Assembly: GCA_003315335.1 (NCBI GenBank)
Contig: QNRL01000006.1
Coordinates: 62,001-126,000 of the forward strand
DNA from: Pseudocitrobacter faecalis
Lineage (GTDB): Bacteria; Pseudomonadota; Gammaproteobacteria; Enterobacterales; Enterobacteriaceae
Length of the DNA stretch: 64,000 nt
Reading direction: 5' to 3'
Made by a program: the position numbers and the translations under genes. Positions 19,953 through 32,040 of this stretch are shown here, one piece after another. The notes below the pieces were generated by a model. It worked only from the letters and a program-made list of their open reading frames with translations. It was not told the origin of the DNA and did not search any database. Within the stretch, counting starts at the first letter, position 1, and each line of letters starts with the position of its first letter.

Positions 19953-20912
19953 ATGGATGCGACCCGGGTTTGCCTTCTGGCGCTGGACTTATTTAGCTCT
20001 CCGGGCTGGAGCGCGAACGAAGAGATACGCCGGCTGTATGCACTCAGCAACAGCACATCGAAGCATTACCGGACTATCGTGTTGTCAAAGCGCGACGGCG
20101 GTGAGCGACAGATCCTGGCGCCTGATTATTTGTTGAAAACGGTGCAGCGCAATATCCTCAGGAACGTCCTCTCTCATTTCCCTGTTTCACCCTTTGCAAC
20201 GGCCTATCGCCCAGGTAGTACCGTGGTTCACAACGCGCGGCCTCACCTTTCTCAATCGCAGATTCTGAAGCTCGACATTGAAGGCTTTTTTGACAATATC
20301 AGTGGGTTACTGGTGTGGCGGGTTTTCCGCCAGACCACACTACCCAACGCTGTGGTGACGATGCTGACCCAACTTTGTTGTTATCGCGATGCGTTACCGC
20401 AGGGGGCGGCCACCTCGCCGGCGATTTCTAACCTGGTCATGCGGCGTTTTGATGAACGGATGGGCCGCTGGTGTCAGGAGCGGCATATTGTTTATACCCG
20501 CTACTGCGACGATATGACTTTTTCCGGCGAATTTTCCGCCCGGCAGGTGCGTAATAAAGCGGCGGCGCTGCTGGCTGAACTGGGGCTGCGGCTGAATAAA
20601 CGCAAAACTGCATTGATACCAGCATATAAACAACAGACGGTAACGGGGATCGTGGTGAACGAAAAGCTGCACATTTCCCGGGAACAACGCCGATTGTTGC
20701 GCCAGGAAGTGCACTACTGTCTGAAATTTGGCGTTGCGGCTCATCTGAGTCACAGCGGAAAATCGACAGAATCGGCGCTGTGTTACCTTCAGCGTTTGCA
20801 GGGGAAAATCGCCTGGCTGCTACAGGTTAACCCGGATGACCGGGCATTCAGGAGGGCGCTGCGTGACGTGCAGCAAATGATAAGGCAGATTGCTCTGCCT
20901 GAAACACGTTAG
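19953..20912 (+). CDS. retron reverse transcriptase (Ec107-like)
   Basis: RNA-directed DNA polymerase of 319 residues that would copy the msd part of the adjacent RNA from a 2'-branched guanosine to make msDNA. RT motifs in order: KRDGGERQI (fingers), the retron NAxxH motif at residues 94-98, LDIEGFF with Asp108, LPQGAATSP at 148-156, the catalytic box YCDD at 184-187 (YADD in many retrons), LNKRKT, and the retron-specific VTG at 230-232 followed by a basic thumb. A GGAG ribosome binding site lies 6 bp before the ATG, itself 30 bp after a2. Its stop codon overlaps the slmA stop by 4 bp, so no extra gene follows. Position between pyrE and slmA (ttk) matches E. coli retron Ec107. Retrons act in anti-phage defence; the effector is not evident here. 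Confidence 0.95.
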   Translation: MDATRVCLLALDLFSSPGWSANEEIRRLYALSNSTSKHYRTIVLSKRDGGERQILAPDYLLKTVQRNILRNVLSHFPVSPFATAYRPGSTVVHNARPHLSQSQILKLDIEGFFDNISGLLVWRVFRQTTLPNAVVTMLTQLCCYRDALPQGAATSPAISNLVMRRFDERMGRWCQERHIVYTRYCDDMTFSGEFSARQVRNKAAALLAELGLRLNKRKTALIPAYKQQTVTGIVVNEKLHISREQRRLLRQEVHYCLKFGVAAHLSHSGKSTESALCYLQRLQGKIAWLLQVNPDDRAFRRALRDVQQMIRQIALPETR

Positions 20913-21505
20913 CGAAGCTGCGTGGCCATGAGCGGCCAGCGGGCGTCAAAATCGTCGGTAGGGCGATATTTGAATTCGCTGCGGACAAAACGAGAGAGCA
21001 TTCCTTCACAGAAGGCGAGCAGCTGACTTGCCAGCAGGGTTTCATCCGTCTCGTAGCCTTCACCTTCACGCATTTTCCGCTCGCGCAGTACCTGGCGCAA
21101 CTGGGCTTCAATGCGTTCGAAAAGCTGGTTGATACGCCCCTGCAGGCGATCCTGTTCGAACATTAGCGCGTGACCGGTAAGAATACGCGTCAGGCCAGGA
21201 TTACGTTCACCAAACCCGAGAATAAGCAGAACAATCAGGCGCAGACGCGCGGTAGTGTCCTTTTCATCTTTTAAAATCAGGTTGATGCGGGTAATCAGGC
21301 TATCTTCGATAAACTCGATAAGGCTATCGAACATGCGTGTTTTGCTGGGAAAGTGTCGATAGAGCGCGGCTTCGGAAACGCCCACAGAAGCCGCCAGCTT
21401 TGCCGTAGTAATGCGTTGGCTACCATCACTGGATTCAAGCATCAGCGCCAGAGATTGAAGTATTTCTTCGCGACGATTCCGTTTCGCAGTTTGCTTTTCT
21501 GCCAT
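20909..21505 (-). CDS. slmA: nucleoid occlusion factor SlmA
   Basis: TetR-family DNA-binding protein that blocks FtsZ ring assembly over the chromosome. It has 198 residues, as in E. coli. The helix-turn-helix is in residues about 30-60 ([20 protein letters not shown]), followed by the all-helical dimerisation/FtsZ-binding domain. It lies downstream of dut on the same strand, as in E. coli (older name ttk). It is convergent with the retron RT, with a 4-bp overlap of stop codons. Confidence 0.98.
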   Translation of the reverse strand: MAEKQTAKRNRREEILQSLALMLESSDGSQRITTAKLAASVGVSEAALYRHFPSKTRMFDSLIEFIEDSLITRINLILKDEKDTTARLRLIVLLILGFGERNPGLTRILTGHALMFEQDRLQGRINQLFERIEAQLRQVLRERKMREGEGYETDETLLASQLLAFCEGMLSRFVRSEFKYRPTDDFDARWPLMATQLR

Positions 21506-21658
21506 GTTCTAAAATACCCCTGAAAATAAATGCTCGTCAGGCAGACATCCACACAGTGACCGCAAATCCAAATTTGCAGTGATGTTATTGCATTATGACG
21601 CTGTGGGATGCGTTCAAATGTCTCCGCCCCGCATCAAGCCGGGCAGAGACAGAACCGG

Positions 21659-22117
21659 TTACTGACGCCCGGAGTGGCCGAAGCCGCCTTCGCCACGTTC
21701 GGTGGCATCGAAATCTTCAACCAGATTAAACTCGGCCTGTACGACCGGCACAATAATCATTTGTGCGACACGTTCACCCGGTTCGATGGTGAAGGTGGTT
21801 TGCCCACGGTTCCAGATAGAAACCATCAGTTGCCCCTGATAATCAGAATCAATAAGGCCGACCAGGTTGCCCAGAACGATACCGTGTTTGTGGCCCAGAC
21901 CCGAGCGCGGCAGCATCATCGCCGCCAGAGAGGGATCAGCGATGTGAATCGCCAGCCCGGTTGGCAGCAGTGTCGTTTGGCCCGGTTCCAGCACAATGGC
22001 GCTATCAAGGCAGGCACGCAGATCCAGCCCGGCAGAGCCAGGTGTGGCATAAGTTGGCAGCGGGAATTCCTGACCAATACGCGGGTCCAGAATCTTAACG
22101 TCGATTTTTTTCATCAT
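21659..22117 (-). CDS. dut: deoxyuridine 5'-triphosphate nucleotidohydrolase Dut
   Basis: Trimeric dUTPase that hydrolyses dUTP to dUMP, keeping uracil out of DNA and feeding dTMP synthesis. It has 152 residues; a second Met at position 2 is the alternative start. The five dUTPase motifs are visible, including [19 protein letters not shown] and the C-terminal [11 protein letters not shown] arm. Its 5' end overlaps the coaBC 3' end by 23 bp, as in E. coli, so the two are translationally coupled. Confidence 0.98.
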   Translation of the reverse strand: MMKKIDVKILDPRIGQEFPLPTYATPGSAGLDLRACLDSAIVLEPGQTTLLPTGLAIHIADPSLAAMMLPRSGLGHKHGIVLGNLVGLIDSDYQGQLMVSIWNRGQTTFTIEPGERVAQMIIVPVVQAEFNLVEDFDATERGEGGFGHSGRQ

Positions 22118-23318
22118 AACGGGTAACGATCTCGTTCAGTAAAAGTTGGCCCAGCAGCGCTTTGCTGCTTAACGGTAAGCGTTTATCGCCGTCCTGCCAG
22201 AAAAGGTGTAATGCATTGTTATCGCTATTAAAGCCTTGATTTGCCTGTGATACATCGTTAGCGCAGATCAGATCGAGGTTTTTGCGGGCGCGTTTTTGCC
22301 GCGCATATTCTTCCACATTATTTGTTTCGGCGGCAAATCCGACGACGTAAGGGCGGTGCGTTTTTAGCGCGGCAACGCCTGCTACGATGTCCGGGTTTTT
22401 CACCATTTTGATAGTGAATTCATCGCCCTGTGTGTCCTGTTTTTTAATTTTTTCCTCGGCAATCACGGCGGCACGATAATCCGCGACGGCGGCACAGCCA
22501 ATGAAAATATGCTGCTTTTGCGCGCCAGCCTGAACGGCGGCATTCATCTCCTGCGCGGTTGTCACGTCAATGCGCTGTACGAAGGCAGGCGTCGCGAGCG
22601 AAACCGGGCCGCTCACCAGAGTGACATTCGCGCCGCGCTGTGCGGCAGCCTCAGCAATCGCAAAGCCCATCTTGCCGGAGCTGTGATTGCTGATATAGCG
22701 AACGGGATCTAACGGCTCGCGGGTGGGGCCAGCCGTAATCATGATGTTCAGATGTTGCAGATCTTTGACAGGCGAGAAATGCGCCGCAGCCATATCAACG
22801 ATGGTTAATGGGTCGAGCATGCGGCCCGGCCCGATATCGCCGCAGGCCTGGCTTCCGCTATCCGGGCCCCAGATAAGCAGGTCGCGAGAGGCCAGCACTG
22901 ACAGATTATGCTGCGTGGCCGCCGCACGATACATCTGCTGATTCATCGCAGGCACCACGGCAACCGGCGATGGCGTCGCCAGGCAAATGGTGGATACCAA
23001 ATCGTTAGCCATACCGGCCGCTACGCGAGCGATGAGGTCTGCCGTGGCAGGGGCGAGAATCACGAGATCCGCCCACTTACCCAGCTCAATGTGGCCCATT
23101 GCTGCTTCTGCTGCCGGGTCGAGGAGACTGTCGGAAACCGGATATCCGGAGACGGCTTGCAGGCTCAGCGGGGTGATGAAAGCTTTCGCCGCCTCGGTCA
23201 TGGCAACGCGCACCTCGGCACCACGGTCGCGCAGACGGCGCACCAGTTCGGGGGCTTTATAGGCCGCGATACCGCCGCTCACGCCGAGAACAATTTTTTT
23301 TCCGGCCAGGCTCATCAT
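22095..23318 (-). CDS. coaBC: CoaBC, phosphopantothenoylcysteine synthetase/decarboxylase
   Basis: Bifunctional coenzyme A enzyme (formerly Dfp). It has 407 residues. The N-terminal CoaC flavoprotein half carries the FMN motif [18 protein letters not shown], the PAMNQQMY substrate loop and the reactive cysteine in [11 protein letters not shown]. The C-terminal CoaB half has [20 protein letters not shown] and the nucleotide-binding VGFAAETNN. It diverges from radC and overlaps dut. Confidence 0.98.
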   Translation of the reverse strand: MMSLAGKKIVLGVSGGIAAYKAPELVRRLRDRGAEVRVAMTEAAKAFITPLSLQAVSGYPVSDSLLDPAAEAAMGHIELGKWADLVILAPATADLIARVAAGMANDLVSTICLATPSPVAVVPAMNQQMYRAAATQHNLSVLASRDLLIWGPDSGSQACGDIGPGRMLDPLTIVDMAAAHFSPVKDLQHLNIMITAGPTREPLDPVRYISNHSSGKMGFAIAEAAAQRGANVTLVSGPVSLATPAFVQRIDVTTAQEMNAAVQAGAQKQHIFIGCAAVADYRAAVIAEEKIKKQDTQGDEFTIKMVKNPDIVAGVAALKTHRPYVVGFAAETNNVEEYARQKRARKNLDLICANDVSQANQGFNSDNNALHLFWQDGDKRLPLSSKALLGQLLLNEIVTRYDEKNRR

Positions 23319-23488
23319 GATTCTTTCCTGTCGAGTTCATCTGAAAGTGGGATTTTATCACAATATTTTCGGGGTCGTGCGGTTAGGGAGTATCCACTTT
23401 GCGAGGGGCTACGCAAGAGTAAAAAGTGACCCGCGCAGGTCGTGCATTGCTGTGGCAGGATGGCGAATATTGTCAGGGAGGAGCCGTT

Positions 23489-24154
23489 ATGGATAGCTCA
23501 GATGCGCTGATGCCGCGCGAAAAAATGCAGAAAATGGGCATCGAATCGCTGTCAGATGTGGAATTGTTAGCGCTGTTTTTGCGCACCGGCACGCGGGACA
23601 AAGACGTCATGACCTGGTCGCGTGATTTACTGCATCACTTCGGCTCGCTGTATGGGCTGCTTTCGGCTTCAGAGCAAGACATCACCGAGCAATATGGTAT
23701 GGGGCTGGCGAAGTGCGCACAGCTAAAAGGTATTGCCGAGCTGGCGCGGCGCTATTTCAGCCTGCGGGTGCTGGCGAAGAATGCGTTACTCAGCCCGGAG
23801 ATGACCCGTGAATTTTTGCAAAGTCAGCTCAGTGATGAAATGCGCGAGATCTTTATCGTGATCTTTCTCGATAACCAGAACAGGGTGCTCAAACACAGCC
23901 GGCTTTTTGCCGGCACACTCAGTCACGTGGAGGTGCATCCGCGCGAAATTGTACGAGAAGCCATCAAAGTGAACGCGGCCGCGGTGATCCTGGCGCATAA
24001 TCATCCTTCAGGCAGTGCTGAACCCAGTAAATCAGACAGACTTATCACTGAAAGGGTGGTAAAATCATGCCAATTCATGGATATACGCGTCCTTGACCAC
24101 CTTGTTATTGGGCGAGGTGAGTATGTCTCTTTTGCCGAACGCGGCTGGATTTAG
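23489..24154 (+). CDS. radC: RadC family JAMM-domain protein
   Basis: Conserved protein of 221 residues (E. coli RadC/YicR); its long-assumed role in recombination is not supported and its function is unsettled. It has an N-terminal UPF0758/HhH-like region ([20 protein letters not shown]) and a C-terminal JAMM metalloprotease-type motif with Glu in [10 protein letters not shown] and the [14 protein letters not shown] metal-binding box. The start at 23489 is chosen for its AGGGAGGAG ribosome binding site; an upstream in-frame start at 23426 would add 21 residues overlapping the coaBC promoter. Confidence 0.95.
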   Translation: MDSSDALMPREKMQKMGIESLSDVELLALFLRTGTRDKDVMTWSRDLLHHFGSLYGLLSASEQDITEQYGMGLAKCAQLKGIAELARRYFSLRVLAKNALLSPEMTREFLQSQLSDEMREIFIVIFLDNQNRVLKHSRLFAGTLSHVEVHPREIVREAIKVNAAAVILAHNHPSGSAEPSKSDRLITERVVKSCQFMDIRVLDHLVIGRGEYVSFAERGWI

Positions 24155-24197
24155 CCGATAATTACGCGATCCACCGGGATCTTTGTCTGTTCGGGAC

Positions 24198-24226
24198 TTG
24201 AGCATAACGCCGGGTCAGCGTATACT
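24198..24226 (+). promoter_or_regulatory. sigma-70 promoter of rpmB-rpmG
   Basis: TTGAGC (24198-24203) and TATACT (24221-24226) are spaced by 17 bp, which predicts a start near 24233 and a leader of about 140 nt before rpmB. This fits the ribosomal-protein operon that follows. Confidence 0.75.
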
Positions 24227-24352
24227 ACGCCACCTTTGAGAATCTCGGGTTTGGCATTTGGGCCTGGCAATCGAGAGTTCACTTAGAACTATGCGATGAC
24301 CGGGCTGTAAAGCCTGACGAGGCGCCGATACCCCATACGAAGCTCGAGCTAA

Positions 24353-24610
<258 letters not shown>

Positions 24611-24627
24611 GTACTTAGAGGAAATAA

Positions 24628-24798
<171 letters not shown>

Positions 24799-24818
24799 TT
24801 TTAGATTCGATGTCACGA

Positions 24819-24846
24819 AAAACCTCGCTCCGGCGGGGTTTTTTGT
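24819..24846 (+). terminator. Rho-independent terminator of rpmBG
   Basis: Stem AACCTCGC/GCGGGGTT (24821-24828 with 24833-24840), with one G-T pair, is followed by six T. It ends the ribosomal operon ahead of mutM. Confidence 0.9.
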
Positions 24847-24896
24847 TTTCTGGCCGTCCCCATATTGAAGACATCAGTTAAACAGTCGGAGACGTT

Positions 24897-25706
24897 ATGC
24901 CTGAATTACCCGAAGTTGAAACCAGCCGCCGCGGCATTGAACCGCATCTGGTTGGCGCCACCATCCAGTATGCGATCATCCGCAACGGACGCCTGCGCTG
25001 GCCCGTCTCCGATGAAATTCACCGCCTGAGCGACAAACCCGTCCTCAGCGTTCAACGTCGCGCCAAATATCTGCTGCTGGAGCTGCCGGATGGCTGGATT
25101 ATCATCCACCTTGGCATGTCGGGAAGTCTGCGCATATTGACGGAAGAACTTCCGGCAGAAAAGCACGACCACGTCGATCTGGTGATGAGTAACGGCAAAG
25201 TGCTGCGATATACGGACCCGCGTCGTTTTGGTGCCTGGCTGTGGGCCAAAGAGCTGGAAGGTCACAATGTGCTGGCGCATCTCGGCCCTGAGCCGCTGAG
25301 TGACGAATTCAGCGCAGAGTATCTGCAACAGAAGTGCGCGAAAAAGAAAACAGCGATTAAGCCCTGGCTGATGGATAACAAGCTGGTCGTTGGGGTTGGG
25401 AATATTTATGCCAGTGAATCGCTGTTTGCGGCGGGGATTCATCCTGATCGACTCGCGTCCTCGCTGTCGCCGCAGGAGTGTGCGCTGCTGGTAAGCACTA
25501 TTAAGGCGGTCTTGCTGCGCTCTATTGAGCAGGGTGGAACGACGCTGAAAGACTTCCTGCAAAGCGACGGTAAGCCGGGCTACTTTGCCCAGGAGCTACA
25601 GGTGTACGGTCGCAAGGGCGAGCCTTGCCGGGTGTGTGGTACGCCGATTATTGCCACCAAACACGCGCAGCGCGCGACGTTCTATTGTCGTCAGTGTCAG
25701 AAATGA
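24897..25706 (+). CDS. mutM: formamidopyrimidine-DNA glycosylase MutM (Fpg)
   Basis: Base-excision enzyme that removes 8-oxoguanine and formamidopyrimidines and nicks the strand. It has 269 residues, as in E. coli. The catalytic Pro2 and Glu3 (after Met: PELPEVET), Lys in [10 protein letters not shown], the helix-two-turn-helix segment and the C-terminal zinc finger (CRVCG ... CRQC) are all present. It is convergent with coaD across a REP-like palindrome. Confidence 0.99.
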   Translation: MPELPEVETSRRGIEPHLVGATIQYAIIRNGRLRWPVSDEIHRLSDKPVLSVQRRAKYLLLELPDGWIIIHLGMSGSLRILTEELPAEKHDHVDLVMSNGKVLRYTDPRRFGAWLWAKELEGHNVLAHLGPEPLSDEFSAEYLQQKCAKKKTAIKPWLMDNKLVVGVGNIYASESLFAAGIHPDRLASSLSPQECALLVSTIKAVLLRSIEQGGTTLKDFLQSDGKPGYFAQELQVYGRKGEPCRVCGTPIIATKHAQRATFYCRQCQK

Positions 25707-25717
25707 GCGGGCTGCGA

Positions 25718-25737
25718 GCCGGATGACGCCATCCGGC
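25718..25737. repeat. REP-type palindrome between mutM and coaD
   Basis: Inverted repeat GCCGGATG/CATCCGGC with an ACGC loop lies between two convergent genes. It has the GCCGGATGxCGC core of enterobacterial REP elements and may end transcription from both sides. Confidence 0.75.
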
Positions 25738-25743
25738 AAACAC

Positions 25744-27508
<1,765 letters not shown>

Positions 27509-27825
27509 AGTACGCAGCTGGCTTAGGAATGTGCTGAGGATTCTAAGTATTTAGCCCAACCTTTACCATCATTTTTGCCGATTTGAGCTGATTTAGCGGG
27601 AAAAAGGGCTTTGCACCATTAAACGTTAAACTATATTTGCTTTTTTATATGATTAATTGAGGTTGTTGAGGCGTGGCTCAACGGTCTTACTCTTAAAGTA
27701 AACCCGTTGCGTAAGCATATTACTCATTGTTTTAAAAAAGAATATACTTAATTGAGGTTAAAAAATATTCAATTCGGTTTGCTTAGGAATAAGTGATACA
27801 CTAAGCCGCAATTAGAGCACGACGT

Positions 27826-27865
27826 CAGTATTCAGGTAACTGTGAGCCTGGGGCGGTAGCGTGCC
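27826..27865 (+). promoter_or_regulatory. JUMPstart leader with ops element upstream of waaQ
   Basis: This segment matches the JUMPstart consensus, and bases 27852-27863 are the ops core GGCGGTAGCGTG, where RfaH is recruited to paused RNA polymerase to suppress termination and aid translation of long polysaccharide operons. It lies 46 bp before waaQ. The rest of the 402-bp waaA-waaQ gap (27509-27910) is AT-rich and presumably holds the promoters of both; I see no other gene in it. Confidence 0.9.
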
Positions 27866-27910
27866 TTTTTTTCAATTTCGACTGGTTATTATCATCATAA
27901 AGAGCCGCTT

Positions 27911-28960
27911 GTGGAAAAAACGTTCACCCGAATTCTGGTTATTAAAATGCGTTTTCATGGGGATATGTTGCTGACTACGCCAGTTATCAGCACGCTGAAA
28001 CGTAATTACCCTGATGCGAAAATCGATATGCTGCTGTATCAGGATACGATCCCCATTATTTCGGAAAATCCGCAAATCAATGCGTTATATGGCATCAGTA
28101 ATAAAGGCACAGCGGCAACCGCGAAAATAGCGAATTTTTACGGATTGGTGAAAACCCTGCGGGCGAATCAGTATGACCTGATTGTCAATCTGACCGATCA
28201 ATGGATGATTGCGGTGCTGGTGCGTTTGTTGAACGCTAAAGTCAAAATCTCACAGGATTTTGCCCATCGCCAGTCGGCATTCTGGAAAAAAAGTTTTACC
28301 CACCTTGCGCCGTTTCAGGGCGAACACTGCGTGCTACGCAATCTCTCTGCGCTGGCGCCGCTGGGGTTAACTCAAATCTGTCAGGAAACATCCATGCCCT
28401 ACGCCCCAGAACATTGGGAGCGTATGCGGCAGCAACTGGATGCTTTCGGCGTGGGTGACCACTATGTCGTTATTCAACCGACCGCACGCCAACCGTTCAA
28501 GTGCTGGGATAACGATAAATTCGCGCAGGTCATCGATTCGCTCCAGCAGCGTGGTTATCAGGTCGTGCTGACCTCCGGGCCCAGCGCGGAGGATCTCGCT
28601 TGTGTGGAAGATATCGCCGCGCAGTGTAAATCTCGCCCGGTAACGGGGCTTGCGGGAAAAACGCGCTTTCCTGAACTGGGCGCGTTAATCGACCACGCCG
28701 TACTGTTTATTGGCGTCGATTCGGCACCCGGTCACATTGCCGCTGCGGTAAAAACGCCGGTGATTTGTCTGTTTGGCGCAACCGATCATGTTTTCTGGCG
28801 CCCCTGGACGGAAAATATTATTCAGTTCTGGGCCGGGAATTATCAGGCGATGCCGCCGCGCTCGCAGCTCGATCGCAATAAAAAATACATGTCCGTTATT
28901 CCTGCCGCCGATGTGATTGCGGCAACGGAGAAAATGTTGCCGCCGGGAGAGGCGCTATGA
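27911..28960 (+). CDS. waaQ: LPS core heptosyltransferase III WaaQ
   Basis: GT9 enzyme that adds the branching HepIII to HepII of the inner core. It has 349 residues. The family N-terminus ILVIKMRFHGDMLLTTPVIS and the ADP-heptose site VLFIGVDSAPGHIAAAVKTP are conserved. The start is GTG at 27911 with only a weak ribosome binding site, as is common for waaQ. It is the first gene of the core operon and overlaps waaG by 4 bp. Confidence 0.96.
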   Translation: MEKTFTRILVIKMRFHGDMLLTTPVISTLKRNYPDAKIDMLLYQDTIPIISENPQINALYGISNKGTAATAKIANFYGLVKTLRANQYDLIVNLTDQWMIAVLVRLLNAKVKISQDFAHRQSAFWKKSFTHLAPFQGEHCVLRNLSALAPLGLTQICQETSMPYAPEHWERMRQQLDAFGVGDHYVVIQPTARQPFKCWDNDKFAQVIDSLQQRGYQVVLTSGPSAEDLACVEDIAAQCKSRPVTGLAGKTRFPELGALIDHAVLFIGVDSAPGHIAAAVKTPVICLFGATDHVFWRPWTENIIQFWAGNYQAMPPRSQLDRNKKYMSVIPAADVIAATEKMLPPGEAL

Positions 28961-30081
28961 TTGTCGCCTTCTGTCTCTATAAATATTTTCCGTTCGGTGG
29001 CCTGCAGCGCGATTTTTTGCGCATCGCCCAAACCGTTGCGGCGCGCGGCCACCACGTTCGCGTTTATACGCAATCCTGGCAGGGAGACTGCCCGGCTGAG
29101 TTTGAATTGATTACCGTTCCGGTGAAATCGCGAACCAATCACGGGCGTAACGCCGAGTATTACGCGTGGGTGCAGGCGCATCTGAAAGCGCATCCTGCGG
29201 ATCGTATTATTGGTTTCAATAAAATGCCGGGTCTGGATGTTTATTACGCCGCCGACGTTTGTTATGCCGAGAAAGTGGCGCAGGAGAAAGGTTTTTTCTA
29301 TCGACTGACCGCTCGTTATCGTCACTACGCGGCGTTTGAACGCGCTACGTTTGAGAAAGGCAAATCCACACAGTTACTGATGCTGACGAATAAGCAGATC
29401 GCCGATTTCCAGAAGCATTATCAAACCGAGCCTGAGCGCTTCCATATTTTGCCGCCGGGGATTTACCCGGATCGCAAATATAGTCAGCAAATTCCTGATG
29501 CTCGCACAGTGTATCGCGCGAAAAACGGCATTGGTGAACACGATTTCTTGTTGCTTCAGGTCGGTTCCGATTTCAGCCGAAAAGGTGTGGACCGCTCGAT
29601 TGAAGCACTGGCGGCGCTACCGGATGCCCTTCGCTGCAAAACCACGCTTTATGTGGTCGGGCAGGATAAACCCGGTCGATTTGAAGCGCTGGCCACGAAG
29701 CGTGGCGTGCGTGAGAACGTCCACTTTTTCTCGGGGCGTAATGACGTCTCTGAACTGATGGCCGCCGCCGATGTGTTACTGCATCCAGCTTATCAGGAAG
29801 CAGCCGGGATTGTGCTGCTCGAAGCGATTACCGGCGGCCTGCCGGTGTTGGTAAGTGAAGTTTGCGGCTATGCGCACTACATCGCGGCGGCAAACTGCGG
29901 CGAGGTGCTGGGCGAGCCCTGGAAGCAGTCAGCGCTTAATGATGCGCTACGCAATGCATTGACGAATCCGCAACTCCGTCAGGCGTGGGCCGAAAATGCC
30001 CGCCATTATGCGGATACGCAGGATCTCTACAGCCTGCCTGAGAAGGCGGCTGATATCATAATTGGTGATGTCCATGGTTGA
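28957..30081 (+). CDS. waaG: LPS core glucosyltransferase I WaaG
   Basis: GT4 enzyme that transfers the first glucose of the outer core to HepII. It has 374 residues, as in E. coli. It has the GT-B layout with acceptor N-terminus ([17 protein letters not shown]) and the donor-site motif [16 protein letters not shown] (E-x7-E, about residues 281-289). The 4-bp overlap with waaQ and 8-bp overlap with waaP show tight translational coupling. Confidence 0.97.
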   Translation: MIVAFCLYKYFPFGGLQRDFLRIAQTVAARGHHVRVYTQSWQGDCPAEFELITVPVKSRTNHGRNAEYYAWVQAHLKAHPADRIIGFNKMPGLDVYYAADVCYAEKVAQEKGFFYRLTARYRHYAAFERATFEKGKSTQLLMLTNKQIADFQKHYQTEPERFHILPPGIYPDRKYSQQIPDARTVYRAKNGIGEHDFLLLQVGSDFSRKGVDRSIEALAALPDALRCKTTLYVVGQDKPGRFEALATKRGVRENVHFFSGRNDVSELMAAADVLLHPAYQEAAGIVLLEAITGGLPVLVSEVCGYAHYIAAANCGEVLGEPWKQSALNDALRNALTNPQLRQAWAENARHYADTQDLYSLPEKAADIIIGDVHG

Positions 30082-30871
30082 GTTGAAAGAACCTCTTGCG
30101 ACCCTCTGGCGCGGAAAAGATCCGTTTGAAGAGGTGAAAAAGCTGCAGGGGGAAGTTTTCAGAGAGCTGGAAACGCGTCGTACGCTGCGTTTTGAACTGG
30201 CCGGGAAAAGCTACTTCCTGAAGTGGCACCGCGGCACCGCGATGAAAGAAGTGGTGAAAAATCTGCTTTCGCTGCGTATGCCGGTGCTCGGTGCAGACAG
30301 AGAGTGGAACGCGATCCATAAATTGCGCGATGTCGGCGTAGATACTATGTGCGGCGTGGGTTACGGCGAAAAAGGTCTGAACCCTGTGCGCAAAGTGTCG
30401 TTTATCATCACCGAAGATCTGACCCCGACGATCAGTCTGGAAGATTACTGTGCAGATTGGGTCAACAATCCGCCGCAGCCGCGCGTAAAACGGATGATCA
30501 TCAACCGTGTCGCGACAATGGTAAGAAAGATGCACCTCGCGGGGATTAACCATCGCGACTGTTATATCTGTCACTTTCTGCTACATCTGCCGTTTGATGG
30601 CAATGAAGAGAATCTGAAGATTTCGGTTATCGACCTGCATCGCGCGCAAATGCGCAGTCAGGTACCGTTGCGCTGGCGTGATAAAGACCTGATTGGGCTC
30701 TATTTTTCATCGATGAACATTGGATTGACCCAGCGAGATATCTTCCGCTTTTTGAAGGTTTATTTTGCGAAGCCGCTGCGGGATATTCTGCATGACGAGA
30801 AAAATCTGATGGTTCAGGCAGCAGCAAAAGCCGAACGTATCAGAGAGCGGACTTTAAGAAAGCATCTGTAG
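30074..30871 (+). CDS. waaP: LPS core heptose I kinase WaaP
   Basis: Phosphorylates HepI of the inner core, which is needed for outer-membrane stability. It has 265 residues from the ATG at 30074 ([20 protein letters not shown]); an in-frame ATG at 30062 would add four residues. The kinase-like motifs include Lys in [13 protein letters not shown], the catalytic loop [14 protein letters not shown] and the metal-binding VIDLHRAQ. Confidence 0.96.
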   Translation: MVELKEPLATLWRGKDPFEEVKKLQGEVFRELETRRTLRFELAGKSYFLKWHRGTAMKEVVKNLLSLRMPVLGADREWNAIHKLRDVGVDTMCGVGYGEKGLNPVRKVSFIITEDLTPTISLEDYCADWVNNPPQPRVKRMIINRVATMVRKMHLAGINHRDCYICHFLLHLPFDGNEENLKISVIDLHRAQMRSQVPLRWRDKDLIGLYFSSMNIGLTQRDIFRFLKVYFAKPLRDILHDEKNLMVQAAAKAERIRERTLRKHL

Positions 30872-31004
30872 CCCTGAGTTATTTATTTGTTTCGCAAGAC
30901 GAAAAACTAGCCTACGATTTTTCTGCATGCCTGACGGTTAGTGAAAAGCCAGATAACACTATTGCGAAACGTTGATTCATCGTATTGATGAGAAAGAGTG
31001 ATTA

Positions 31005-32021
31005 ATGAACCAGACTTACTTTGATGAGAGAGACGTCATTCTCTCAGTCAATGACTACAATTATCTGCCTGATTCAGAGAGTGGCGCGTTCGATATTGCT
31101 TACGGGATTGATAAGAATTTCCTGTACGGCTGCGGTATTTCAATAGCATCGATCCTGTTTGCTAATCGCAATAATCGCCTGGCGTTCCACGTTTTTACTG
31201 ATTTTCTGACCGACAGCGTGCGAGAGAAATTTGCCGCGCTTGCGAAACAGTATCAGGCTCGTATTGTTATCTATCTGGTGAATTGCGATACGCTCAAGTC
31301 CTTACCCAGCACTAAAAACTGGAGTTACGCGACGTACTTCCGTTTCATCATCGCCGATTATTTTGCAGGTAAAAGCGATAAAGTGCTTTATCTGGATGCG
31401 GATATCGGCTGTAAAGGAAGCGTTCAGGAACTCATTGATCTTCGCTTTACCGATAACGAGATTGCGGCAGTGGTGATGGAAGGCAATACCGCATGGTGGA
31501 CAAAACGCGCGGAAACGCTGTCGACACCGGGCCTGGCAGAGGGTTACTTCAATGCCGGTTTCCTGCTCATTAATATCGCCGCATGGAATACCGAAGAGAT
31601 TTCGAAGAAAGCCATTGAAATGCTGCGCGACCCGGAAGTTACCCGCAAGATAACGCACCTTGATCAGGATGTCCTGAACATGCTGTTGGTGGGAAAAGCG
31701 CGCTTTATCGATCCGAAGTTTAATACCCAGTACAGTCTCAACTATGAACTGAAGAAATCCGTTGTCAGGCCGGTGAATGATAAGACTGTGTTTATCCATT
31801 ACATCGGCCCAACGAAACCGTGGCACCTCTGGGGAGATTACCCGGTTTCAGCCTGCTTCCTGAATGCCAAAAAACATTCACCATGGCAGGATGATGCACT
31901 ATTGACGCCTAAAACGGCGGCTCAATACCGATACTGTGCCAAGCATCAGCTGCATCAGAAGCAATTTATTAAAGGTATTTTGAGTTACGTTCTTTATTTT
32001 AAAAAGAAAATCACAAAATAA
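31005..32021 (+). CDS. GT8 LPS outer-core glycosyltransferase (WaaI/WaaO type)
   Basis: Retaining glycosyltransferase of 338 residues that should add the second outer-core hexose to the WaaG glucose. The GT8 signature is clear: [20 protein letters not shown] near the N-terminus, the metal-binding DxD in [11 protein letters not shown] (about residues 131-133), and the C-terminal [15 protein letters not shown]. WaaI uses galactose and WaaO glucose; I cannot tell which applies here. It follows waaP after a 133-bp gap with no gene in it. It is a paralogue of the next gene. Confidence 0.85.
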   Translation: MNQTYFDERDVILSVNDYNYLPDSESGAFDIAYGIDKNFLYGCGISIASILFANRNNRLAFHVFTDFLTDSVREKFAALAKQYQARIVIYLVNCDTLKSLPSTKNWSYATYFRFIIADYFAGKSDKVLYLDADIGCKGSVQELIDLRFTDNEIAAVVMEGNTAWWTKRAETLSTPGLAEGYFNAGFLLINIAAWNTEEISKKAIEMLRDPEVTRKITHLDQDVLNMLLVGKARFIDPKFNTQYSLNYELKKSVVRPVNDKTVFIHYIGPTKPWHLWGDYPVSACFLNAKKHSPWQDDALLTPKTAAQYRYCAKHQLHQKQFIKGILSYVLYFKKKITK

Positions 32022-32040
32022 AATATATATAGGTGATGCT

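Noticed and set aside
19576-20136. 186-codon open frame overlapping pyrE end, retron RNA and RT start
   Set aside because: It runs through the pyrE 3' end and the structured msr-msd in a different frame and has no motif; the RT frame starting at 19953 has the ribosome binding site and all RT motifs.
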